DNA of 64,000 nt, taken from the NCBI GenBank assembly GCA_016618085.1, contig JABLTG010000028.1:62001-126000 (forward strand), read 5' to 3'. How positions within the stretch are numbered: position 1 is the stretch's first letter; the number at the start of each line of letters is the position of its first letter. Both the position numbers and the translations under genes were made by a program. Below the pieces are notes generated by a model. That model was not told the DNA's origin and ran no database searches. It saw nothing but the letters and a program-made list of their open reading frames with translations. This DNA comes from Neovahlkampfia damariscottae (lineage: Eukaryota > Heterolobosea > Selenaionea > Neovahlkampfiida > Neovahlkampfiidae). This document shows, in pieces, positions 39,058-48,914 of the stretch.

Positions 39058-40314
39058 TTATTTCACGTAGTTTCTGTGAACTGCATAGACCGCTCTTTCA
39101 ACAATTCCAATCAACAAATCAAAAGTCTTTCCAAGTTTTTCAAGTTGAACTTTGTCTTTAATACTGTACATATAACTCCCTAAATATGTACACATGATTA
39201 ATTCATGAATTAAACATGATTTGAACATTTCTTCAACTGACTCCAAAGAAATTTTTTTTCCAGTTTTTGTTGACATTTTGGTTTGATAAACTTTAAGAAT
39301 TTCATCTTGTTTTTCAGCCAAAACATCACTAGTCAATGAATGTACTGAATTTCTAACAACATCCAATAATCCACATCCAACTGTAATACAATTCCAATCG
39401 ATTAAACAAATGTTGTCATCTTTATCAAAAATCATATTATCAGTTCTAAAATCTCCATGAACAATAGTCTTTGGATATTTTTCGGATTGATCTACAATGT
39501 ATTGATGAAGCAATTTCGAAAAGTCCATGTCTTTCAAATCAGTAATGAATTGTTTGATGTTTGATTTTTCAAATTTTGTACCTTCAAAATTTAATCCAAG
39601 AACAACATCAATCAATTGATTCCATGCTATCATTTGTGCATTTATGAATTCTTTCACATTTTCTTCGTTGTATTTTGCCCAATTTTTCTTTTTTTCTTCT
39701 GTATCACAAACAGTCTTGAAATTTCTTTTTCCAAAAGCAGAATGATAGTTAAATGCAAAAACACTTGGAATCCATTCAAGATTTACTGATTTCATAAAAT
39801 CATCATTATTTCCAATCCTCACTCCAAGTCCCTCTTTTTCGGAAAACTCGTGCCAATAAGTCCCATGTAAGTCAATAATTTCATCAAGAGCAAGGTAGAA
39901 TTGTTTCATTGAAATTGACCCTTTTGATTGATCAATTACTCTTCCCTCATTTCTTAAGAATCCATTTTCCATTATCATGACAAAATCACCTTCCAAAAAA
40001 TCTGAATAAAAAAGTTGTGGAATTGAGTTGCTTTGATAAAACTTGTACCAATCTATTTCCCTTTTGTAGTGACCTCCATATGTCATATCAAACATAGATT
40101 GTAATTCACCAAGAAATTTAATAATTATTGATTCTGGATGTAGTTTCTTTTCATCCAAAGGTTGTTTATATGTCATGTTCACAACATAAACTGAGGACAT
40201 ACCTCCTTGTGTATTTGGTGGTGTAATTTTGACTTCTTTGATTTCATTAAATTGTGGAAGAGCTAATTTAATCCATTCTAAAGTTAAATCTTTTTCGTTT
40301 CTTGGAATAATCAT
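39058..40314 (-). CDS. Aminoglycoside phosphotransferase-fold small-molecule kinase
   Basis: A 418-residue protein without introns. The catalytic loop IVHGDFRTDNMIFD and the metal-binding LIDWNCITVG are those of the APH/choline-kinase fold. A Gly-rich region TQGGMSSVYVV and the lysine in SIIIKFLGE supply the ATP site. The long inserted helices and lack of aminoglycoside-specific features suggest the ecdysteroid/CHK-like branch, whose members phosphorylate alcohols such as steroids or choline-like compounds. The substrate is unknown. A CCAATC box lies about 40 nt upstream. Confidence 0.75.
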   Translation of the reverse strand: MIIPRNEKDLTLEWIKLALPQFNEIKEVKITPPNTQGGMSSVYVVNMTYKQPLDEKKLHPESIIIKFLGELQSMFDMTYGGHYKREIDWYKFYQSNSIPQLFYSDFLEGDFVMIMENGFLRNEGRVIDQSKGSISMKQFYLALDEIIDLHGTYWHEFSEKEGLGVRIGNNDDFMKSVNLEWIPSVFAFNYHSAFGKRNFKTVCDTEEKKKNWAKYNEENVKEFINAQMIAWNQLIDVVLGLNFEGTKFEKSNIKQFITDLKDMDFSKLLHQYIVDQSEKYPKTIVHGDFRTDNMIFDKDDNICLIDWNCITVGCGLLDVVRNSVHSLTSDVLAEKQDEILKVYQTKMSTKTGKKISLESVEEMFKSCLIHELIMCTYLGSYMYSIKDKVQLEKLGKTFDLLIGIVERAVYAVHRNYVK

Positions 40315-40730
40315 GTGAGTTGTTGTGTGTAGTGGAGCAGGTGAAAAAAGAAAATGATTGGTTGATTTTATAGATTGGAAATCAATTTGGAAATTGATTT
40401 TTCAACATCATTAATTAAAATATATCCAAAATATAAGAATTTTTCATTTTTCATTTGTTGAAAGAAAGTGTAAAGCATAATTTTTTTTTCTTTTGAGTTT
40501 ATCTGAGATATATCATCAATAATATCTCTGTGACTATCCTCTGATTTTAGGCTTTGATATCAAAGCATGATTTCAAAGTAACGGCTTCAACAAGAGGAAG
40601 ATAAAAATTAAAGAAATTTTAAAAGTTCAAGTGAAGAAAAAGGGCTCGGTTACTTGAGTAAAAAAGAGCAGTATTCCTTCATAAATTTTTGAAAAGCACA
40701 AACAATATTTCATTGGTCAAAACAAAAAGA
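40315..40730. other. Intergenic region between divergent genes
   Basis: It holds the promoters of the APH-like kinase (CCAATC near 40355 on the minus strand) and of the copine gene (ATTGGTC near 40713). A perfect 16-bp palindrome GCTTTGATATCAAAGC lies at about 40551-40566 and a small GAGATAT/ATATCTC hairpin near 40505-40530. No coding frame or known RNA is seen. Confidence 0.5.
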
Positions 40731-42935
40731 ATGTCTGAGGAAAAAATTTTGCAATCGTTCAGAGATGTTCTAAAGAATCCAACCAACGCTTCAAGCTTTG
40801 TGGATATGATGGCAGGAATTAAAGAAGAGCAAGATTTTGACGAGGAAGAAGCAACAATAGAAACAAAAATAGAGACACCTATACCTTTTGAAGATAGTTT
40901 TTTTGAAACTCCAATGACCATAAAATTAGGAGGTATATGGATTCAGTTTTTATTTAAATTTTTTTCAAAGAAATTCCTAAACAAAACAAATTTTTAACGA
41001 GTGGTTCTAATATAATAAAACAAAGTGGATTACTTCCAACACTTGAAGAAACTGAAAATTTATTAAATGATCCAAATGTAATTTTGGATCCATCAGAAGA
41101 AAAACGACCTTCTCTAACACCTGGTTATTTTGAAAAAAGACCTTCACTTTTTGATCCTTTGGATATTCAAACAATAAAAAGATCAATGAGTAAAAAAAAA
41201 TAGATTTCTAAATGTTTTATAAATAGGCACACTTGTTTGTGTTTCACCACAATTTCAATTATCCTTTAAAATAAAAGACATCAAAGAAAAAGAGAATTTA
41301 ATGATTTCAGTTTATAGAAAAGAATTAAATGAAAAAATATTTATCGGAAATACTGAATTTAGTTCTGATTTTACTTTTACAACTAAAATAACCATTTCCT
41401 ATCAATTTGAAAATTTAAAAAAATATAACTTTGAATTAAAGAATGAAAAAGGAGATGTTATTGGAAAATCAAATTGTTTTATACAAGAATTATGTACTAA
41501 AGAATTAAGAAAAGAATTGTTTTTAAAAAACAAAAAAAATGAACCAATAGGATCATTAGAAATTTTAGCCAACAAAAAAAATCCTTATATCTCAAATGAA
41601 GATAAACATAAAAATACACAGAAAGAAATATATCTTGATATTAAAATTGAAATGGAAGGATTAAAAAAAATGGAAAATTATTTCAAACTTTCACTTGATT
41701 CATCAGATATGAATTTTATTAAAATTTATGAAAGTGAAATTGTTAAAAAGACAAAAAATCCAAAATTTAAAAAGTTTTCAATTCCATTGACAAAAAAATT
41801 AAAAAATGATCAAAAATTAATGAAAATTGATTTTTATTCTGGAAAAAGTTTTACTGGTCGAATTATTGGAAAATATAATAGATTATTAGAAATTGAAAGA
41901 GTTACAATGTATGATAAAGAAAGTAGAGAATGTGGAAGTATAAAATTAAATTTAAATGAAAGAACCGAAACTGTTTTAGAATTAAATTATCAATTTTCAT
42001 TTTTAGATTTCATAAAATCAGGTTTAAAATTTAATGTTATTTTTGGTATTGATTTTTCAAATTATAATCAAAAACCATTACAATATTATAATTTACATCA
42101 AAAAAAATCAAAAAATGATTTTAATGAATATGAAAAAGTTATGAATTCTTTTATTGAAATACTAAAAGTCTATGATTCAAATTTTAAAGTTTTAGCATTT
42201 GGAAATGATGATAACGAAAAATATGTTGACCTATCAAATTCATATGACTCCAATGATCCAATCAATGTTTATCAACAATTTTTGAAAAAAGTAAAATTTG
42301 GATCAATGAGAAATAAGAATTTAGAAAATCCCAATTCACCTGAATATAATGGTACAAATGAATTTTATCATATTATTGATGATTTAATGAAAGAAAAAAC
42401 ATCAAATTTAGATACTTATACAATACTGATTTTATTAATTCCAAATGATTTTATAAATGTACGTCAAACTATTGAGAAATTTATTGAAGCATCAAATAAT
42501 TCACCAATTTCTATTTTGATTGTTGGTATTGGTGATTCATCATTTAAAACATTGAGATCAATCAATCCAGATCCAAAAATTAATTTTGAACGTCAAATTC
42601 AATTTATTTTACAAGATAATATCCCTTATATAAATAATTTAAGATTAGGAAATGTTAAAGCATGTAGAGAAGTATTTAGATTTTCGACATTGAATTCATT
42701 TGAAGGAAATGAAATGGATTTATCAACAAATTTATTATCATTTATACCAAAACATATTGTTAAATTTATGACTTGTAAAGGTATTTCACCAGATGATATT
42801 TCACATTATGATGAATTTGGACCAACAACAAGTGGTGGTTTTACAATGATGACTCAAATGAAAAATATTGGTTCAAATATTGTTACTCAATCAAAAAGTA
42901 GATCTGGAAGTAAAATTAATTCAAAAAATAAATAA
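40731..42935 (+). CDS. Copine-like protein with degenerate metal site
   Basis: Three exons (40731..40932, 40971..41189, 41227..42935; introns 38 and 37 nt) give 709 residues. A low-complexity N-terminus (about 1-165) precedes two C2-like beta sandwiches (about 165-260 and 280-380). A copine A domain follows: FLDFIKSGLKFNVIFGIDFS, the EKVMNSFIEILKVYDSNFKVLAFG block and SPISILIVGIGDSSF. Copines bind phospholipids in a calcium-dependent way and recruit targets through the A domain. Here the MIDAS-type motif is D-F-S-N-Y instead of D-F-T-x-S, and the TDG loop reads PND, so metal binding is doubtful. ATTGGTC stands 13 nt upstream. Confidence 0.8.
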
Positions 42936-42993
42936 TTTAAAAATTTTTTAAATGTTTTAATTTTTTGTCTTCAATCATTGGTCAACTCTGAAA

Positions 42994-43641
42994 ATGATTG
43001 AAAAGTTGAAGTTGTCACTGTTGCTCATTTTGATTTTTATTATTTTTGTTTATTCAGTCAAGAATGAAAAAGAAGCAAAGCAACTTGAAGCAAGAATTAT
43101 GAAATTAAAAAATGAAATTAATCAACACCAAAAGAAGTTGGACAAAGCTCATTCTAGAAAATTAATGACCAAAAGAGTTCCTTATTCAGTTAGAAGAAAA
43201 TTAATTCAAAAACCTAAAAAAACAAAAAAAAAAAAACTGACTTCAAGAGAAAGAGAAATGAGACATTTAATATCAAGAAAAATGAGAAAGAGATCAAAGA
43301 GAAAAGGTAAAAGAAATGATGATTATATAAAAAAGATACCAAAATATGTTAAAGCTCCAAAAGCTCCAAAAAGTCAAAAAATGCCGAGAATTCCAAAATT
43401 AAAGGAAGGAAAACAATTTAAATTACCAAAGATGCCAAAGATGCCAAAATTTAAAATGCCAAAACGTAGAAATCCAAAATTCAAAGCTCCTTCTTATTAT
43501 GGAAGAGTAAATCATGAAGACCATGATGATTATTATGGACATGACGAAGAGCACGATGATAGAGATCACCATGATGATGATTATCACCGTTCTTCTTATT
43601 CAAGAAGATCAAAGTACAAAAGAAGAAGAGACGAATTGTAA
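42994..43641 (+). CDS. Lumenal basic protein ending in RDEL
   Basis: A 215-residue protein without introns. A signal peptide (about 1-22, KLSLLLILIFIIFVYSV) and a short coiled coil precede a Lys/Arg-rich body with KMPKMPKFKMP repeats. A His/Asp-rich stretch (DHDDYYGHDEEHDDRDHHDD) follows, and the C-terminus is RRRDEL. RDEL is a working variant of the KDEL retrieval signal, so residence in the ER lumen is predicted. The His/Asp cluster could bind calcium or zinc. No family is recognised. ATTGGTC lies 14 nt upstream. Confidence 0.7.
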   Translation: MIEKLKLSLLLILIFIIFVYSVKNEKEAKQLEARIMKLKNEINQHQKKLDKAHSRKLMTKRVPYSVRRKLIQKPKKTKKKKLTSREREMRHLISRKMRKRSKRKGKRNDDYIKKIPKYVKAPKAPKSQKMPRIPKLKEGKQFKLPKMPKMPKFKMPKRRNPKFKAPSYYGRVNHEDHDDYYGHDEEHDDRDHHDDDYHRSSYSRRSKYKRRRDEL

Positions 43642-43675
43642 AAAAAAAAATAAAATTTTATTTTATAATTTACAT

Positions 43676-44605
43676 TCAATAGAAGTATTTTGATTCATAC
43701 TGACCATACTCTTCATCATATTCGTCTTCATAATTATCTTCTTCAAAGAATTCTTCATGAGAATCTTCAAGGATACTTGTTGGAAGAGGAGCAGATAGAA
43801 CTATGTTTTGTAATTCATGAAGTCTTTTTAAAGTAAGATATGGATCAAAAGCACGAGTTCCATATTGAAACTCTTGTTTTAAACATATCAATTCATTCTT
43901 GACTTCGCTTGTACATCTCCAACGTTTTTCAATTACATTTTTTGAAACGTTGATATATTTGAAATTACTTTGTATTTTTGATCTTTCTGAGTGTAAATTC
44001 TTCAAAATTTGCTCTGTATTTTGTAAAACTGTTTCAGTTTCTTCTAAAAAAAATTGTCGATCCAAACAATCCAATGAAACCTCTTCTTCAAGTTCATTTT
44101 TAGGTATAAAAATTAAGAGTTCTGTTGATGTTTCATCATTTGATTCATATTTATTAGTTTTGACGTTAAAGTTATAATTCAAATTTAAAATGTTCATTTT
44201 GCAAAGTGGACAATTTGGTTTTATTTTTCTCCATTGTGAAATACAGTCAAAACTAAACAAATAAGTGAATTAATTTTTTTTTGTCTGATACCAAAACTCA
44301 TGAGAACATTCTTGTATTTTGGCTTTTTCTTTTGGTGCGTCTTGACAAATTGCACAAATTAAATCCAAATTTATTTTTTCAATTTCTTTAGTTTCAACTG
44401 TATAGTCTTTCTTTTTCTTTTTTTTTTCTTTTGGTTCCATTTTTTGTGGATAGTTAAAATTTTGAGTTTGTTGATTTGATGTGTGTTGATGTGGTTTTGG
44501 TGATGAATTTATTGATTTTTTTGGTGCTTTTGGTGTTTTAGGTGAGTTTTTATTGACTTGTCTCCTGTTTTTTGATTTGACTATGAGTGTGTGGTTATTT
44601 TGCAT
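43676..44605 (-). CDS. RING-finger protein, probable E3 ubiquitin ligase
   Basis: Exons 44292..44605 and 43676..44252 (39-nt intron), 296 residues. The RING is split by the intron: CAICQD and C-S-H-E-F before it, then C-F-D-C-I and CPLCK after it, giving a complete C3HC4 set. A basic, Pro-rich N-terminus and an acidic C-terminal tail (EEDNYEDEYDEEYGQ) flank it. The Cys immediately after His is formed across the splice, which confirms the intron. The partner E2 and substrate are unknown. Confidence 0.8.
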
Positions 44606-44820
44606 TGAAAGTACGTTACATCACTTAAACAACAAATCAAATCAATTCAAGTTTATAAATAGAAACCAATTAGAAACAGGAAAAATTATTAACACAAAAT
44701 AAAAACTCCTAATTTTTTGAAATTAAAATATTTTTCTTAAAAAAGCCAATTTGAACAACCAATCATTTGTTTTTTTGTCAACGTTAAATTTTTGACAGCT
44801 CAAGTCCATCGTCATCTCAT

Positions 44821-45672
44821 ATGACAAATTCTGAACTTCAAATTTACTTACAAAAGTTGTATAAAACCTATGGAGAAACTGGTGGTGGTGGAAGAGATGA
44901 AAATTTAAAAAACAAAACTAAATTTGAAGCACAGTTTCTTCTTCTTGCAGAAAAGATTCAAGCATGTAGAAAAGAAATTTTAAAAAGAGAAGATGAAAAA
45001 ATTACACAAGCAGCAAGAGCAAATATTAACCATAGAGTCAGACAAATGTAAGAAAAAAAAAATCTCAACGTTATTGCAGGTTTTTAATCATCCAAAATGA
45101 TCGTAAAAGAATTGGGAAAATTGGAAAGAATGTAAATTCAAAAAATTATTTAAAACTTTTTTTTTGGAAAGAAACAACAAGAATTGAGAGATTTGGATGT
45201 TCATTTAAAAGAATTAGAATCATTGGATAAAAAGAGATTTAGAAGAAAATATGATTCATCAAATTCATCATCTTCATCACCTGGTATGATTTTAGAAGTT
45301 CAAGGAGAGGATGATATGACACTTTTACCTCCAATTGATATTTCAGTTTCAAAAAAAAAAATTCTAGAGTATAGAGAACAATTAGACGCAGGAATTGAAC
45401 AATTTTCTGAAAAACTTGGTGCATTAAAAGATATTGCATTGGAGACTAGAGACGAAGTTGATGCTCAAAATAAACAATTACAAAATATTTCAAATGGCGT
45501 TGAAACACAAAAGGGTAAACTTTTAAAATTCAATGAAGAATTGAAATCAATCACAAATCAAGTTAATTTATCAACCAAATTACTCTTTCTTTTTATTTTA
45601 GCTGTTATTTTAATGATATTAGCACTTATTTTGCTTGTTTATCTTATTGTTACTATTGGTTTTGGATTTTAA
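44821..45672 (+). CDS. Q-SNARE, Qc-like, C-terminally anchored
   Basis: Exons 44821..45047, 45080..45131 and 45172..45672, 259 residues. An N-terminal helical region precedes a SNARE motif (about 165-220) with the central Gln in EVDAQNKQLQNISNGVE and heptad-spaced hydrophobics. A tail anchor follows (LLFLFILAVILMILALILLVYLIV). The ETRDEVDAQN pattern is closest to Qc SNAREs such as syntaxin 6/8. It would act in membrane fusion with an R-SNARE like the one at 20816. Confidence 0.7.
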
Positions 45673-45743
45673 ATTTTTGTAATTTTTAAAATAAAAAAAT
45701 GAAAAAAATTTTTTTTTGAGCAAATTTTTTATCCAATCATGAA

Positions 45744-46549
45744 ATGGGAAACAAATTTATTGGAGAACGAATCTCTGATGAAAAAATAAAAGACTATGAC
45801 GTGAATCGAGATAGTTTAAATTATATAAAATTACAACATACAAAAGAGCATACAATTGATTTTAATCCAGAAAATTTTAATAAAAGCAAAAAAAATTGCA
45901 AAATTTTATTAGTCGGTCAAAATAGAACAGGTCGAACCACTTTGGTTGATCATTTATCAGTAACCTATATATCATATCATAATTAATTAATTAGAGTTCA
46001 AAATTCAAAGAACAACCAGAATTTGATTCGGAAAACCCTTTTATAAATACAACATACGAATACCAAGAAAAGGTGATTTTAATTGACGATATAACGATAA
46101 ATTTAAAGTTTATTATACCAAAGAGGTAATAAAATTAATTTTTAATTTTTTTCAACAGAAAAGAACTTCTTCTTTCATTCATTCAATCAGTGAATGGAAT
46201 TATGTTTTGTTATGAAGTCGGAAATAAATTAAATTTTGAAATGATGAAATCATACCATCAATTAATTATAAATGATTCAAAACTACATCCTGAAACCAAA
46301 ATGATTGTGGTAGCGACAAAAAAAGACGAAAAATCAAACGAAGAAATTATTGACGAAGATGTACAGAAATTTATTGCATTTTATGAATATCCATACATAG
46401 AAACAAGTTCAAAAACTTCATATAATATCAAAAAAACATTCGAATTAATGCTCCAAGAGATTTATTTTCCAACTCCTAAAAACGACTTGAAGTTATCAAA
46501 ATTTTTGAAACAAAATAAGATATTTGATGTTTCATTTCGATTTAGGTGA
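45744..46549 (+). CDS. Divergent Ras-like small GTPase
   Basis: Exons 45744..45959, 45995..46125 and 46159..46549, 245 residues. The P-loop is GQNRTGRTT: the invariant lysine that binds phosphates is Arg. The usual DxxG segment is not seen. The base-recognition motif is ATKKDEKS in place of NKxD, and ETSSKTS stands for the SAK motif. The fold (HLS-, IMFCYEV, SYHQLI-) is Ras-like. With these changes GTP hydrolysis or binding may be weak; a regulatory pseudo-GTPase is possible. The CCAATC box stands 6 nt before the ATG. Confidence 0.65.
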
Positions 46550-46641
46550 TATTTGAAAACTTGAAAAATTTTTATTTTGCATTTATTTTGTTTCGTCCAG
46601 ATTTTTATATTTCATCCAATCACAGTATTCTGAAAAACCTC

Positions 46642-47680
46642 ATGTCAGATACACAACATTTCACTTCAGAACTTTATGGATTTGATTTACAATTTCCTTC
46701 TGATTTTATTCTAACACCAAATCAACAAGGAATGAATTTACAAATTCAGTGCCTTGTGCCAAATTCAAATCCTCAAAATGGCGAACCTTTAGGTTTAGTT
46801 ATTTGCGAAGTTGTTGATCCAACACTTAATTTAGATTACCAAGGGTATGTAGATTTGAGTAAAACCCTTCTTTGTATTTTTTAAAAAATTAGGCATCAAA
46901 AATTTACAAAACATGCATGAATTCGCATCACATTTGACATCACAAAATATTACAAATACATCAAAAAAGAATTCCAATGGTCACAATTATGAAGAAATTT
47001 ATTATGAATTGGTTTCAAAAAACGTTCCAGATGTCATAACAAAACTCAAAACTTGTGTTTTCTTTGAAAATGGAAATGGAATATGTCTTCAAACATCCTC
47101 AGAGGCTTCAAAATTTCAATCTGATTTACTTGATAGTTCTGTTGATACTGCTCATTTTTTTCCACCAGAAAAGATTGATGATGATGATCGATTTGCAAAT
47201 TATATTAATGATATGAATGGAATTGAATTTACTTATCCAAAAGGCTGGAAGATACAAGATGGACTTGCTCAAGGAATGTCCCAAGTGACATTTCATAAAC
47301 CTGGAAGTCAAACATTTGGACTTGTTATTGTAGAACCTATTAATCCAAGTTTAAAGTTTGATTTTCAAAAATATGTTGGTGTTAGTTTGGCCAATGTTAA
47401 GAATATGAAAACAATGACACAAGGAAAATGTGATATTCATAATTTACAAAACAATAGTTCTTCAACATCATCAGGTTATAATTATGAAGAAATATCTTAT
47501 GAATTAGTTGATCCAAATGATTCAACAAAGATATTGTCTTTAATGAAACAACAAATATTTTTTGAAAATGATTTTGGTTATGTTGTTCAAACAACTGGAC
47601 CAGCAAATACTTTTGATTCTGGTTTCATGGATACTATTTCAGATCAAATTCAATTCAAAACACCAAAGAATTTCCAATAA
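46642..47680 (+). CDS. Two-repeat protein, PsbP/DUF1795-like fold
   Basis: Exons 46642..46858 and 46893..47680 (34-nt intron), 334 residues without signal or membrane segment. Two homologous halves each show a strand with F-x-x-P-x-x-F/W (LQFPSDFILT and FTYPKGWKIQ), an Ile/Leu-Val-I-x-E strand (GLVICEVVDPTLNLDYQ and GLVIVEPINPSLKFDFQ) and a closing FFEN-x-x-G-x-x-x-QT strand. The repeat alignment fixes the splice (QGYVDLS against QKYVGVS). The P-x-G-W start recalls PsbP/MOG1-like folds; this is a weak family guess. Confidence 0.55.
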
Positions 47681-48043
47681 ATTATTTTTTTGATATTTTG
47701 GATTCATCAGCTGGTTTCTTTCAAATGAATGATTTCTGTTTTTTTCAAATAGACAATGCATGTGATAAAAAGGCACAAAGTAATGTTTTTTTTGTGATTT
47801 TGGAAGATTTTAGATTTCGACTATGTTCATGTTCTTTTCATTTTTTTCCGACGGTAGAATAAAATCATTGGTTGTTTTTTTTGGGAATTTCTAAATTGAG
47901 AAATTTTTGTTATTGAATCCGAAGTTGAATTCTGTTTCTAAATACGAAATAAAACATAATAATTCTCCACCATATGCAATAAACAATTTTTCTTATAAAA
48001 ATCTTAAGTTTATCATCCAATCAAAAATTTATCCACTTCCAAA
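47681..48043. other. Intergenic region
   Basis: It holds the presumed 3' end of the preceding gene and the promoter of the MYB gene, with CCAATC at about 48017-48022. Runs of T and A dominate. No frame, hairpin or known RNA is seen. Confidence 0.4.
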
Positions 48044-48570
48044 ATGCTTCAACAACAAAACAAAAAGTTCATGTGCTTAGAACCTGAAATCACGTTACAA
48101 CCACCAGTTTTTCCAGCCTTCAACATGTTTCCAAAGATAAATGAGACCATGGAAACAACTACCTGCCCTAAACTCGAGAATATGATGTATCAACAACAAA
48201 GAAAAGAAGAAGATCTGACAAACAGCTATTTCCAACAATACTCAGCTATGAAACCAATAGAAAAGAGACCTATGGTTTACAGAAAACCTTTGGAAATTCC
48301 AAACTTCATCAAACCTCTTTCAAAACCTGAAAGAAAAATGAAACCACAAAGTAAGTTGTTTTTTTTGAATCTGACCAACTCCTAAGCTGGCCACTGGACT
48401 AGTGAAGAACATAAAGCATTTTTACTTGGATACCAAGAGTGTGGTAGACAGTGGACCAAAATTGCCAAAGACTATGTGAAAACTAGGTATGAGCTATTTT
48501 ATTTTAACAAAACTCTTTTAGGACAGCAATTCAAGTTACAAGTCACGCACAACAATATATTCGAGAATAG
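48044..48570 (+). CDS. SHAQKYF-class single-MYB transcription factor
   Basis: Three exons (48044..48350, 48387..48486, 48522..48570; introns 36 and 35 nt) give 151 residues. The MYB-like repeat is spread over all three: GHWTSEEHKAFLLGYQECGR, QWTKIAKDYVKTR and, in the last exon, TAIQVTSHAQQYIRE. This is the SHAQKYF signature of one-repeat MYBs known from plants, amoebozoans and other protists. The protein ends directly after it. The N-terminal half is Gln/Met/Pro-rich and likely regulatory. The last two exons are too short to be noticed as open frames. Confidence 0.8.
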
Positions 48571-48914
48571 AGTATAGAATAAATTTATATTGTAGAACAA
48601 AACTTCTTGTTTTTTTTCTGTTCAATTTGTTTTCTGGAAATTTATGTTGCTAATTTCGGATAAGTTAACCAATTTTGGCAATTCAAGTCAGAATTTCCAA
48701 AAAAGTCAATTTACTAATTGGAATTTACTTTTATTTTTTTTCCTCATTTCTATTTCATTCAATCCTTCTATTATTTCTGGTGGATCAAATTTTGTTGAAA
48801 AAAAAATAAACAAAACCTGCAATAGATTCATTCACTCGGATTTGTGATAAAAATTTCAACTAAATTGCATCATGCTAACAAACTATTTAAAAAATCTCTC
48901 TTTATTTTTTTGAA
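48571..48914. other. Intergenic region
   Basis: The 3' flanks of two convergent genes (MYB and DNA2). The sequence is AT-rich with short frames only. No recognisable gene, repeat or RNA is seen. Confidence 0.4.

Noticed and set aside
40505-40566. Box C/D snoRNA around CTGA motifs and the 16-bp palindrome
   Set aside because: No RTGATGA C box at the proper distance on either strand; the palindrome alone is not enough.
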